Assembly: GCA_011009095.1 (NCBI GenBank) | Contig: VTPC01090917.1 | Location: 211,328-275,327 of the forward strand | DNA length: 64,000 bases | Direction: 5' to 3' | DNA from: Ignelater luminosus | Lineage: Eukaryota > Arthropoda > Insecta > Coleoptera > Elateridae | Part shown: positions 22,331 through 36,100 of the stretch, in pieces | Layout: the number at the start of each line of letters is the position of its first letter | Numbering within the stretch: position 1 is the stretch's first letter | The notes under the pieces: generated by a model | Told to the model about the DNA's origin: nothing | The model's database searches: none | Seen by the model: only the letters and a program-made list of their open reading frames with translations | Program-made: the position numbers and the translations under genes

Positions 22331-25300
22331 TGTACAGTCGCTATTATTAGTAGCACAAAGCAATACAGTTATGTTTGATTTGAAATAATATTTTATAAAT
22401 AAATGAAAATAAATAAAAGCAAAGACAAAGGGTGAGCAAACTATATATAGAGGACGCTCAACAGCTCTTAAGCAAAAACAAATATTTCATACCAGCAGAT
22501 CTAAAAATAAGGTAAATAGCGATTTTTGTTTCTCTCTTTAACTCCCCTAAGACACCTTTCTCTCATCCCGCAACAATTTACCACCTAAACTCTGCAAGCA
22601 AATTCCCCCCATTTTCCTATTAAGCCAGGCTTATAACACAATACATCAAGATTTAAAAGTCCTATCAACGGGCCAATGAAATTCTACAATGCTAGTACTG
22701 CTATCTGCCTTATCGATGCGTGACATGTACGGACAGTTACTATTACAAAGATTGCAGGCAACCAACAGAAAAACTTACTCAATCGTAAACAACCATCCCA
22801 ACTAACCAAAAACATAAATAAATCAAAGATTACTCCACCAGCGACCATCTGCTGAAAAAGTACGTAATGCCAACCTTTTCCCTTTCCAAACCAAAACCAC
22901 AGTACCGCAATTATTGACAAAGTTTTTCTAATTTATCATTGACAGCCTCATAGTTATTAAATCTTTTCTACTAAATTCTATAATACCCTGAATTCCATTT
23001 CTAACGATAAAATCTTTAAAGGCAAAAGCTCCCAGTTAAATAAACATCAACCGTCGCACTACAGTCGGTCATTATGTCTTTTTACAAGAAAAATAAAATG
23101 CCGGAAAACAACAATTTGCTTAGGACGCAGTTATCTTATTTTTTTTAACCTCCTACTTTACGTCTCCCGCATCTGGTGTGAACTTCACTAAATGCAACGG
23201 TACGTTTTTGTGTATATTTCGACAAGGTCTGGCAAAACAGACTCCTTCAATATCGTCGGACTTTATTCAAAGTATATACAACGCTATTATTCATCTTCTA
23301 CTGTTACGATGTCCCTTGTCTCTCTCTTAAGAATTTTGACACTCGCCTGTTTCATCGGTGCAAAACACCTTGAAACTTCAAGCAATATAAAATCCTGGCG
23401 TTTGAACTTGAACGGATGAAGATTTGGCTTCTAACGTGGAGAATCAAATCAACCCTGTAAAAATCCAACGTTATCTGATTCCGTCACAATAGCTAGATTT
23501 AGAAGACGTTTGCCTCCAATTTTGGCCATCAGTCAAATATTCTGGTGTTACCTTTACCTTCACGTTAGGGTGAAGCGATGACCTGAAATACTGTCTAAAC
23601 ATCATTCAGCAGAGCAGCAGTTAGCCCTCCAGACTCAACAGTTGCATTGTACACTTATACATCTGACCCGTAATCGATTATCAATCCACAAAAAGGATAC
23701 TCTGCTTGCAGCGCTACGACCATTTTGAGGAAGAGTGCAAGTGGGGCAGGGAATTCTTCTGTAGAGGCGCGTCTTGAATTCATAAAAGGAAATTCAAAAA
23801 GGGCACAAACGCTGCTGCCGTCTCATGAGACCTGTCGTTAACTTTTTTCTTGAATTAGTGGATATCTTACTGGATATCCCCCGCATATACCGGCAATCTA
23901 CCTTTCAAGACCTCACTCATCCAACCACACGAGACAATTGAGTAACGTAGTTAGCGATCTTTGCGCTATGGATATATTTGGAAGGTATAGAGATTAATCA
24001 TAGGCCAGACTGTCCTTACTATGGGTTTACCGCGGATTTCCCTAGTGCCCAATATCGAAATAGTAATCTTGTACAGACTCCACTAACACTACCAGCGCCA
24101 GCGTTTATGTTTGCAACTATCTTGGAGTTTAAGTTGCCACCACAGCACAGAATTTCCGTGCTGCTCGCATGATTTGGCGTACGCATTCCTACGCGATTCA
24201 TCTCACAGCAAACACCGCCTTTGAAACATATAATCGTCGTACCCTGAAAAACTCAATTCTTTTAACCTTTCAGGCCGGAGAAGAGTGGCACTGTTAGAAC
24301 GGGCTCCGGATTCCTTCGGCAAGCGAAATCCAACATTGATTTACTTGTTGTACCTACTCAAAGTTTAACATTTCTTTAAATCCCTGCTGGCTAAGTAAGA
24401 ATTACTGATTTCTTCTAAAATTTGTTTATTTCATCGTTATTGATACTGATTTCATCAAGCTGAACAATCTTCATTTAAAAAATATAACAAGGTTTTTAGT
24501 TCACTGAATAAACTTTATTTTGAATTTTTTAGTTCAGAATTTTATTCTTATTTAAATTGTATTTGAAGTTATTTTATGTTGTAAGAATTTTTTAAGTTCT
24601 GTTGATTTAGAACTGCTCCCTGGAACCTAGATTAACTAGGAGACCTTGTTATTGATTCAATAAATTAATCACTAAATTGGAATTATAATGCAAAGATATT
24701 GAATTGGAAGGAGAGTAGTGGCGAAATCTTCCATTCTTATTAATTAGTTCTGTGTTGCTTAAATTTAGTTTCTTTTTCTTTTTAAGGTAAAGTATAATTT
24801 TGATTGGCAAAATTGAAACTTACTGTTTGGTACATTTTGTAAGGTTTGATTTGGCCTAAAAACAAAAACAAGTAATAGAGTTAATCAAGGTTGCACTTAA
24901 CGTTATTATGTAGGTAACAATTTGATTGTTAGTTTTCTATTATTGCTCTTTAAAGAAATAAATCTGCAACAAACGTTTCTGGATTTACCCTTTTCTAATG
25001 AAAAGTTTAGTGGCGCCTTTCCAATTAGGTATTTACTGCATTAAATTTGATGTTTCTTAGTTTTGAGTAAATTGCAGAGTTGAAATCTTACTTTTTTCAA
25101 ATTTATTAGAGTTATCGGAGCCCAACAGTTTGGAAGCTTTTAGAATAGGTAAAAGTGTCTCGACAGCCGGACGATTAGTAATTTTACTGTGTGTACTACA
25201 TATTTGCTTTAATATGGCGGCAGAGTATAAAGCTGCGAAGGTATTCACATAATACTTTCTTAATTTGAATGGAATATAAAAGAATTATTTTGAACAAAGG

Positions 25301-28300
25301 CAGATACACAATCGTGACATTGATCGACTTTTTTGTTTTCTTGATATGAGGCTTTGTATTTAGATCGTCGACCACATGTGGCCAAGTTTTGGTGTGCGGG
25401 ATTGATTGACATTCTTCTCTGCTGAAGAAATCGCACAATCTAGAAAGTTTTATTTTTTATTCTTATTTAACTGCAGTAAATTCTCCAGGCAGACGTCGCC
25501 GTCAGTTGTGGTATCCTGGTTGGTTTTAATGCAACCCATACCTCGTTGCAGTCCGAGTCTACCCTTTTATAAGCACTGGCTGCAACATCACTCTTAATAT
25601 TAGACGCCCATTCGACGGACGTTCACGGCTAGGGAAGAGGCTCGATTATTGTCGTCGATCTACAGCGGCTGTAGCAGCATCGTTTGTACTCAGCTGATAG
25701 AGGCGCTCCTGAAGGCACTAGCTATCTCGGTTTTTTTTCTTAGTTTGTCTTGGTTCGCTCTATATATCGATTCCCGTTAACACGATCTCTGCTTGCACAG
25801 CGCGACATTTCAAAATTTCCACCCAAAACTTGAAATTTGATGCTTACCACGGTCACCACTTACGAACGAGTAAACTTTTATGGTGTTGTCTGTACAGAGG
25901 ACCCGATAAATCAACATTCAAACGATGAGTCTAGCCTTTTCGATAAAGCGCTCCAAACCATGCCGCTTAATCGGGCAGTAAATTAAGAAATATCTTAAAA
26001 CATCAACGGCCATTCGTTGTTTTGACTGCAGAAATTTAAAACTTGAATGTGTTAAGACACAATTTGGAAGATAAACAAACAGCCGGAAATGCAAACTTTT
26101 TTGGCAAGCGTTTTGATGGATCTCAAAACACATAACTTGGAGTGAGTAAAGTTACAGTCTACTATAACGGGACAATCAGTACTTTTAATCAATAATTAAT
26201 TGATTGATTTGCAGACGAAACGAATCATCTTATTAACAAACATAAGATATCTACTATAACAAATTTTTCTCTGGATAATCAAGCTTTATAGTAATCATAA
26301 AAAGGTCAAAAGCAAGAGAAACTGTCTTGATGAAAGTAGAAGAATTTTATATGCATAATAATTCCAATTTTTATTTAAGTATGCCTTTCCATTTAAATCA
26401 AATAAACTTGTTACTACTTTGTTTAAATTTATTCATACAAATTAAAAGAGAAAAACTCCCCAACACAAAGAACCACAAATTTAAATGTCAACCTAAGTAA
26501 TGAGACATTTTTTTTAGACTGGAAGCGATTAACTTTTTAAAATCAGCAATTTATAAAAAATTTCAGTTAATCACAAGACATAATTGCAAAATTCCATGGA
26601 ATTTAATTTCCTCTTCATTAATTAATTGCTATCCTACGCAGAAATTACAATAAATGCAAATAAGGCTATTTTTAGAGCTCTCCAATTTAGTATTTCTTTC
26701 TTTCTCTCTCTCTCTCTCCCTCTCTATTAAAATAGCTCATTTAATTAGTATACATTACTTTGGAGAATCGTAATAAAATTCAGGAACATCTAAACCTAAA
26801 AAAATCTTCGAGAAATGAAATTTCCCTGCATTAATTATTAACCGATACGTTAAAAGACAAGCATCAGACCTTTTCCGTTCTTAATTAAGATCGCAGATTA
26901 TATAGATCAGTTTTCCCCAACTCTGTTCTTTCCTCACTTCCTTCAATACCTTACAATAAAATTCAATCACGGAAGTTTCAGTTTAATCGAAAACTTTTAC
27001 ACGCCAACAAAAGGCTTCTTTATTATAATGCTATTTGTGGCCGTATTTTCTGTGTAAAACTTCTTTCTCTTCTTTTTTTTTTAATGAAATGTTTTAAGTC
27101 AAAATCGTTGATGTTGAAAATTAGGAACGAAAATTAATTAAAATTATAAAGTACATAAGAACACAAGATTTCTCGATTTTACTGAGAACATGTACCTACC
27201 TGAGAAACTTGAGTGTTTATTTATCTGGGCTTTGTTTTCAGAGTGTTTTTCAATTTTTTTTTGTTAAATTAATGTAAAAGATAATAAGAACTATAGAGAA
27301 ACCTACCTAAACGGACGGAATAATTAATTAGCTGAATAATCAATACTCGGTTAATACAGTGGTTGAGCTTAGTTTATTTATCTTCGCCTGAAGAGTTCCA
27401 TCTGGTTCAATTTAAATTGGCTAAAGAAGAATGTGAATTAGAAATTTTCAATCATTGTATCTTGTTGCTAGCAATAATTTTTAGATTAATTAATTTTGAC
27501 ATAAAATATCGACTTGATGAACTTGGTTTATCTAAAACTGTTTGAACTTGTTTAAGACTTAAGTATTACTAGGAAAGCTATTTTGTTGTTTATTCAGCGC
27601 AGCTTGTGAAGTGAAGCAGGTAGCAAAACACAATAATACGTTCTCGATCTTAATTTTATCGCTACAGTAACACATGCCTAAATGATCAGCTCATAAAGTA
27701 AACTAAATTGGGACGGATTGAAGATTCAGAATAGATCCTGCGATGTCTTTCTGCACACCAAGTACGTAACTTACTAAGGCAAAAATGAAAACAAACAAAA
27801 CTCAATACAAGCCAAAAGAAGAGAAGTTTGGCTGTTTTAGCTTTCTACGGTTCTAGTTTTGTCTAAATCTAACGGAGTAAAAGCAACTGTATATTTCCAA
27901 ATGGTGGCTAGCAAGTAGTTGGAGAAGGAATTCAGGATAGTTTGGCAAACCACAAAAACCGTAGCAACAGTCGAGTTATCTAGGAAGAAGTTCCAATAAC
28001 TTAGAGAGCGTCTCAGCAACTAGTTCAAAATAAATTTAAAAAATTTTAAATTTCAGTTCAATGTACGGCCAAACGATTTATTTTGATTCTTGAAAGCGTG
28101 TTCTGTCAGGCCAATTTGTCTTCCTGTTTCAAATTCCCAATCTCAATAAATTTAGTCAGATCGAAAGAAGCTTCTGAGCTTCCCAAAACACTGCTCATGA
28201 TTATATTTAATATCGAGTAGAATTCAGCAACTTTTTTTCGCTTTTCCTTGAGCGTCATCTGCTTGATGTGGAGTAAATTGTGTCAAAATGAAAAATTTGA

Positions 28301-29827
28301 AAGTCAGAAAGCTGAAAAACCTACCAAAACCATGTTGGCTTGTGGAATTCCTTCAGGATAGCTCCATAGATCAAGACTCTTTAGCGCAACCTGTATTGGG
28401 TAATAGATCATGTGACTTACCTCAAATAAGAACCAACTGTTCTCAGACACTATATGTTGACAAAAAGAATTTTCTTTCTGTCAGTACTAGAAAAGTTTCG
28501 GCAATTCTTCATCATTCGCAGAATATTTTGCAAATACCATCACAATTGGTCACAATGACAAAACACATTTTGATGATTTTGATTCAGAACATTTCATAAT
28601 GGCATCTCTGCATGCCTAGAGGATTTTCTTTTTATAAACTATCGTTACAGAGATTTTCCCAATTCCACTTTGCAAAGTGGCTTTGGATAACGAAAAGTAT
28701 AAATTCATAAAGCAAGCAGTAAACTAGAACCTGGCAGGAATACTTGATATTCTAGGAATTTCTCAACCAACTTAATTGCAGCATATTATGGCCAAATAAA
28801 AGTTCAAGCTAAGTTTCAATGCTGATTTAACATTCAAGGCAACACTATCTTTGTCGGTGGTTACTTATTCCTCACATAAAAATCAGCTTTGAATGTTCAT
28901 ATTTATAGTCGTAATAGTACACAACATTCATGCTTTGATACATTTTATCCAATGATGTACTTACCGTAAACTATCGGAAGATGATTCTCTTGCTTTTGTT
29001 TAGTTCATTTGAAGTAATTTACTTGCTTACTTATCCTAGAAGAAATGATTCTTGGCAACGAAAACTCATGTTAAGAGAAAAGTATTAAAAAAATTGAAGA
29101 TTCACCTTAGTATTTATTTCATCACATGATAGAAATAATTTTGAGAGTAGCCATCGACCAGAAAAAATAATATGTGACATCTGCGACCTACAAATTCCGA
29201 CTATTGGCTTGTTGACAAACGTTTTACCGACTTCAAAATAATTTCTTGTAATTATAAATTTGAAAAATTACATTTTGCATTGGAAAAGGAGCTCATAGCA
29301 GCTTTGCTTTCTTTATTTTTTTCTTGATACCTGTAATTCCATCACCTTACACAAGTAGCTTTTAGATGAATCGTAATAAAATGAATTTATAATGGAAAGT
29401 GTTTAAACAGAAAGTACTGCAATACCTTTATACAAAATTTATTTTTCCATTTACAAAATCTTATAAAAATTCTTTTTTTTAACAATTTGAGAATTTTTTA
29501 TCGACATTTACATTAATTTTATTGTCAACAAATATGATTAAATATTGAAATAAAATATAATACATTACATTATACAGGCAATTTTTAAAAACATCTCCAT
29601 TTTCATTCCTTTACAACAACATTCTGCGATAGTCCCTTTCTATTATCACTCGGCTGAATCGAACATCATCATTTTCTCCTTGTGGTCTGAATTATTTCAT
29701 CATAAACATTCAAACCATGCTAACAGAATTTCAAATCGTATCAAGTGAAAATTATTCATCCCTAAAGCAAATTACATCTAGCACGGCTCCAACTGTAAAC
29801 AACAAATCAATAACACTAACAGAAACT
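22331..29827. other. Long AT-rich interval without a recognised gene
   Basis: I found no convincing gene here. Open frames at 22684-22920 (minus), 25057-25248 (minus), 25196-25438 (minus) and 28288-28599 (plus, 103 codons) have no domain I recognise. The sequence is locally richer in GC around 23,480-24,300 and 25,600-25,800, perhaps older transposon debris. Further 3' exons or the 3' UTR of the minus-strand Side-like gene may lie between about 28,500 and 29,848, but no boundary could be placed. Confidence 0.4.
26692..26728. repeat. (TC)n microsatellite
   Basis: A run of CT dinucleotides, interrupted once by CCC, lies between TTTCTTTC and CTCTATT. It is a simple pyrimidine tract with no evident gene context. 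Confidence 0.85.
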
Positions 29828-29848
29828 TTACAATTTGAAATATCTTAC

Positions 29849-30151
29849 GTTCTGCCTTGAATTTATCGATGCAGATTCTCCTCCGACTCCTTCGTCGTTA
29901 ACCCTGCGTTGCAAGGGTATGGCCGAACAGGACCTGTGGGGATCTATAAACTGACGCTGCTTTCGTTGCAGAGTGGTCATGTATGAAGGGCTAAGGGGCT
30001 GCAAACATGGAAACATCCGATTGCCTCCGATTAGTTCTGTCATTGAGGGATCTCCCATATGTAAGGCTTCCGTTACTGGTATCGACTTATCGTAAATTAC
30101 GAAAGGCACCCCGCGATGTGGAATAGACCGCTGAGCGAACTGTCCGTCACT
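29849..30151 (-). CDS. Side-like exon 8 (conserved-looking cytoplasmic segment)
   Basis: The acceptor is AACGTTTCAG and the donor GTAAGATA at 29848. The 303-bp segment, read from its first base, encodes [56 protein letters not shown] and [16 protein letters not shown]. Codon use and composition are protein-like throughout, with no stop over 101 codons. If the donor is not used the frame runs on through VRYFKL to a stop at 29828. Whether more exons follow downstream could not be settled. Confidence 0.75.
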
Positions 30152-33100
30152 CTGAAACGTTAACTTGTAAATTTCAGAAACTTACCTTGAGCGAAATATT
30201 ATAATTAAGGAACCTTCTGGCCTACTCCTATAAGGACGGGAACTGGTGCCCTAGGATAACTTCTTTCCGGAACGTTGTTTAACATCACGAAAGTATGTTT
30301 ATCATCTTGATAATATTCGTCCGCGTTGTTTTGCGGAATGATATCTGGGTTTTTTTCTTCTAAACTTTCCACGCTTCCATTTAAATCCATATTTGGCTCG
30401 TTGTTAGTTTTATCGGCGCTGTTTGCTGTACATTGCGTGGCTGATAATGACAGGCCTTCGTCATCGTGAGCTTTGAGTTCATGTTCGCTTCCGCAGTTCC
30501 GGAAGCGAATTACGATGACGATTATAATTGCTACCAGCATGAGAGCTGCCACTATCCCTATCAGAGCACCAAGCATTGGACTAATGTGAAACGGTATCGT
30601 TGTTGTAGTCGCTAGGGTATGCAAATTAATAACATTATACAAAAATATTTCTCAGAAAAGAAAATCAACTCACCAGTGCGCTTTTCAGCGGATTTAAGTG
30701 TAAATGCTTGCAAACGAACGACGTTACTTCTTCCTTTTTTATTCGATGCGTATAATTCCACATTAAATGAAAGCCCGGATTCCAGTCCGCCAACTATAAA
30801 TACGGGATTCTTAGATGACACGCTGCTTACCAATTTATGTGTCTGCATATCATAAATTTCCATAATAAATTCTTGTTGCAAGCCACCATCAAATCCTTCA
30901 ATACATTCGACGAATAGAGATTCGGTAGTTTGGTTTTGAATAGTGCAGTTTGAGAGAGCGTCTGGTTTTCCTGAGCGATAAAACAAGTTTTAGAGAAATG
31001 CAATTGTAGGAATTTTTAAATTAAATCAGTACCGGCAGGATTTATATAAAATACGCAGGGATCTTTTTGCTCTCCTACTTCATTTTTACCGCTGCAGAGT
31101 AGAGTTCCATAATCGTATTCCGCCGTTGGTTTATAGGATAAAGTACTCCGAGATCGATCTGTAGTGATTTGATTTTGAGGAAGTTCCACTATTAGGGCGT
31201 TATTGTCACTATTGTTAAATTTCCAAGAGAATTGAATATCGGTCGGATTAGCTTCTAGCTCGCAACGAATTTCCGCTATTTCAAGGCGGGCAATTCCGTA
31301 GGCTCTTGTTTGACCTGGCCTGCATGTCGGGGCAACTACCGAAAATAGAGATTAATTAGTATTTGGATATTTCTATTAATTTTAGTTATTACATTTAACG
31401 TCCAACTGGACAGGATTGCTTTCACCGTCACCCTCTTGATTACTTCCAACGCATGTATACAATCCAGCTCTGCTCTTGGTTACACTTTGCAAAACCAGGC
31501 TCTGATTACTAACGATAGTGCCGGATGATGGATTGTTATGCAAGATCTTTCCCTGATAAATGTTAAGCTTGTTAAGTAAACGCAATTTTGAGGGTTGTAT
31601 AACTTACGTTATGCCTCCAGCTAACTCTATAAACCCAAGGATTTGATTTAATGTTGCATTCGAAATAAACGTCCACACCTTCTCTAATTGTGCTACCATT
31701 TAAATTGCTTCCTAATTCCAGCGTAACTAAAGGGACATCTACAAGAATAATTATATGTTAAAACGCCTTAATTTAGTTAGGTATGTGGGCTATTAAAAAT
31801 TTTGTTAATGACTGCCTTTAATTTATTTGCCGTTAATTCCGTTTTACACCACAGTCACATCTTCGGACCACGCCTTTTAGGGTACATTATGTTCCGGAAA
31901 TGGCGGAAACGGAATAGAATAACAATAAAGTTGGCGCCTGAGTTTACAACGTCATTCTGTGATGCTTGTATAGACATATTACTCCGCGATGTAAAACCAG
32001 AAAAGTATTCCTAAACTTTTTTATGTTAAATTTATAGTGAAAATCAGAACGAAAAAAAAATATGAATAAAAAAGTTATAGTAGTAAAAAAGCTTACGATG
32101 AATATCTAATCTCCATCCGTCTTCAATACCGCTATCAATAATAAGTTGTTGTTGCCCTCTACACGAGAGATATTTCCCAGCGTCTTCAATAGAAGGAACA
32201 AATGTTAGAATGCTTATCGTTGTGTTGCCGTCCGGACTAGTCTGAAAACGAGTTGCATATTTTTCAGTTTTTGTTTTGTAACTCAAAATAAATCAAACTT
32301 AACATGCAGAGAATTTTGCATTAAATTCAATTTTTTAAATTAATTAAAAACATTTCTATTCAAAAACCTGTAAAACACACATTTATATTTTGTCTATTAT
32401 GGAAATTGTGGGTTTTGTTAGTTTGTTTAATGAAAATACCGGTTTTAATACTAGCTAGATTCATATTGCTGCAAAAACCAATATTTCTCTTTTAAAACAA
32501 ACTAGACTAGACTCAACCTAAATTAAAATAACAAGTTTTTTGGATCAAACAAACTATTAATATAAAATTGTTTAAGGTTTCAGTTAGGTAAAACTTACTA
32601 AATTAATACAGTGTAAAAAATGAAAATAATTAAATTCCAATTAGTACTCCTACAAAATAAAATTACGTAACTATCATTAACCTTTCGGCGCGCCACAGAT
32701 TATTGCCTCTGCGTTGTGTATTACAGATAAAAATTAAGTGGCATAACCTTCCTTACGTAATTATTACATTACATTTTGCTGCTCAAACTAATTTTTTACA
32801 AATATGTAGATTCTAAAACTTACTGTTTACATTAGGTAAGTAAATGCTCCATTGATTTGTTTTCCAAACAAAAGCTAAAACTTCCAGTACATTTTTCAAT
32901 TTAATTTCTCAAAACTAAAACTAACATTACAGTACGTACATGTATTTTTCGTTATGTCTAGAAGCTCAGAATGGAAATTCAAAATTGATCATTTTCGATT
33001 CGCAGCGTTTTATTGCTTCTAACTATAACGAATGATACTGGATGATAAAATAATTTCGCTCCTGAAATCAGTTCTGTCAGACTAGTCTAGAGTCATTTAT

Positions 33101-36100
33101 GGCCAAATTATTTCTATTTCTTCTTCTATAATTTGCATATGAATCATGCAGTGTAAATATTTCAACTTGACTTATTTGGCAGTTATGAAATTTGATTTCT
33201 ATTCTAATTTTCACCATTAAATCCGTATTTGGTTTACATAATATACGACTTTGGAGAAACTTCGGTCGAACGTTATAATTTATACACTTACACGCTTTTA
33301 TTTATTTAAAAATTACTATCTGGGTAAACCAAGAAATTGACAGACTTTGTGATATAATCATTTTACTTAAATATTTATGTAAAATAAAATAAAAATGCTA
33401 TAACAGTAGGTAAGTTTTTGTATCACTTTTATTTGAGTTTAAATATTTAATTTGAATGACAAAAAAAGCAAAAGTTTCAACCTAAAGGCTACTCGATAGG
33501 TACTGAGGAAAAAAAATTAAGACAGTCACCAATGTCGTACGACATAACAATTATGAGTATAAGACGAACTCGGATGAATTCTCAACGGAGCCGGCAATAA
33601 AAACAGAAAAAGGAAGACAAAGAATAAAACAATCCGTTTGAATTTAATATCGAAAAAACTGTCTCCGGATAAAACAAAATAGAACAGTTAATGCTAAGGA
33701 ATAATGATGCAGAGAACAATAAGAATTCAAAAACTAAAGAATTGGAATTAGTCACAAAGGTTAAAAAACTAGAAAAGGTAAAATAACTTGGTTGTAACCG
33801 GACTCGACGCAAACACCAATAACAGAACAATACCAATGAAGGCTGAGGGAAATATCATAATCATAAAACAACACTTTAATTTAGAGATAAACATTAAAAC
33901 ACCATTTAAATACCAAATAAAAGATAAAAATATATGACACAGCAATACAAAAGAGGTAAAGAAGATCGGTGCGCGAGGAACATAGAAACCTGATCACACA
34001 AATGAATCAAGCAAGACATAAAGGACAAAGAAGATGGAGAGAACACAAAACTAATGGAACAGAAAAGAACAGTGCCCGAGAGATCATCCGAAAACGAGAC
34101 GCTGAATGATCAATTGAGGAAAATCACAAGAACCTTATGGCAAAAACAACTAGCAAAATATGGGAACAAAATTCTGCCTGTTATTGATGAATCAGTCAAC
34201 GATAAAGGTAAACACGTAAGGAAACAGGATAAAGGAAAAATAAATTTGGGTACGTGGAATGTAAAGGAAACGTATGCGGAAGAGAGATAAGAGAATTAGT
34301 TATACAAGATTAGCGTTGCAGTAATACAGGTCAGAGCAATTAGGAAGCGAAATAATCGAAGGATCAGACACAATCTTCTTTAAGAGTAGAGGAAAGGACA
34401 AAAGACTAAATGTAGGGTTTATTGTATTAAAACAGTTGAAAAAAGAAGTCATTGACTTCAATTCAATTTCGGAAAGAATGTTCAGCATAAGGGTGAAGGG
34501 CTAGACACGACATACCAGTATCATAAACGTTCGAGCCCCATCGGAGGAGAAGGAAGAGGAAGAAAAAGACGCATATTACTAGGAGTTGGCAAAAGAGTAT
34601 GACAAACTACCTTAAAGAGACATTAAAATAGTAATGGGAGATTTTAATGCTAAAGTAGGAAAAGAAGAGATGTATCGAGTCGTACTAGGAAGAAAAAGCA
34701 AAACTGATAGGCTTTGCTCTAAAGAAAAACTTGGTCATACGAAGTACTCAACTACAGAGCAAAGAAATACATAAAGACACCTGGGTATCGCCGGATGGTA
34801 ATACAATTAAGCAGATCGACCATACACTTATAGAGAGGAAGTTTACGAACATTACTAAGGTATGCAGTAAGAGAGGTTCAGACTGTAACTCTGATCATTT
34901 CCTGGTGAGAATAGTATATTGTCATATAGTAAAACAAAATAAGAAAAAGACAAACAAAGTAAAAGAGATAAAAAACAAATACAAAGATGAAATCAGTAAT
35001 ATGTTAAAGAAATATAAACAAAACACACAAGTAGAACAAGAATGGGATCTTATTAAAACAACAATAGGGGTACCAAATGAGAAAACGATCCTGGGGCAAT
35101 ACCAACACAGAGAAACAAAGGATTGGTTCGATGACAAATCACAAGTATTGGCGGAGAAGAAGAAACTGATAAGACAACAATTGCTATCTGATAATAACGA
35201 ACATACGAGAGAAACTAAAGATTATATGTAGAAGAAAAAAGAGGCAACACACGAGAGGAAACTAAAAGAGATAGAGGAAAAATTCCAAAATAAAGAAGTA
35301 AGGTCTTTTTACCATGAGGTTAACAAGATGCGTAAAGGTCGCAGCAGTTATCTTAAATCCAAAGAAGAAATACTGATAAGTAAACCCAATGAAATAATGG
35401 CAAAATGGAAAAGTCACTTCAGGGATGAGACAGAAACCAACTGGGCAATCAGAAAAAACGAACTAGATGTAAACCAGCCCACCGAAGAAAAGGTGACAGC
35501 TAGCATTCAAAAATGAAGAACAATAAAATCCCGGGAATAAATGGGATTTACGCAAAAATGATCAATGTAGGAAGTTATTAGTTACAGACAAGAATCTACA
35601 AACTGATAGAACATTATATGGGCCGGCAAAAAAATTCCAGAAGATTGGACCAAGGCAATTTTGTGGGAATTGCGTTATTAGACACCACATACAAGATAAT
35701 AGCAAGTTTATTAAGAAATAGATTAAATGAACATGCAGAAAAAGTCTTGCAGGAATACCAAGATTGTAATAGATCTACAACTGATCAACGTTTCTCACTA
35801 AAAGAAATTCAGGCCGCGTGCTACAAAAATAAAGTCACTCTACTCGCACTGTTTATAGATTTCAGTCAAGCATATGACAGAGTTGACAGAGAGATGTACC
35901 AAGCAATGGGGCAGTTGCCAGTACCAAAAAAGCCAATCAAATTGATAAAAATGAGCCTAGTGAACTCTACAGGAGAAATTGCGTGGCAGGGCCAAAGCTC
36001 TGAGGAATTGCCAGTGAGAAAGAGACTAAGACGAAGTGACCCAATATCCACAACATTGTTCAACCTGGTTCTGGAAATGGAAATCGGGAACAGCGGACTC

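Noticed and set aside
28288..28599. A 103-codon plus-strand ORF as a host gene
   Set aside because: No recognised domain, no splice context and AT-rich background; kept only as an unassigned frame.
31802..32014. Plus-strand ORF of 70 codons between Side-like exons
   Set aside because: It lies inside an intron of the minus-strand gene with no domain; no evidence of a separate gene.
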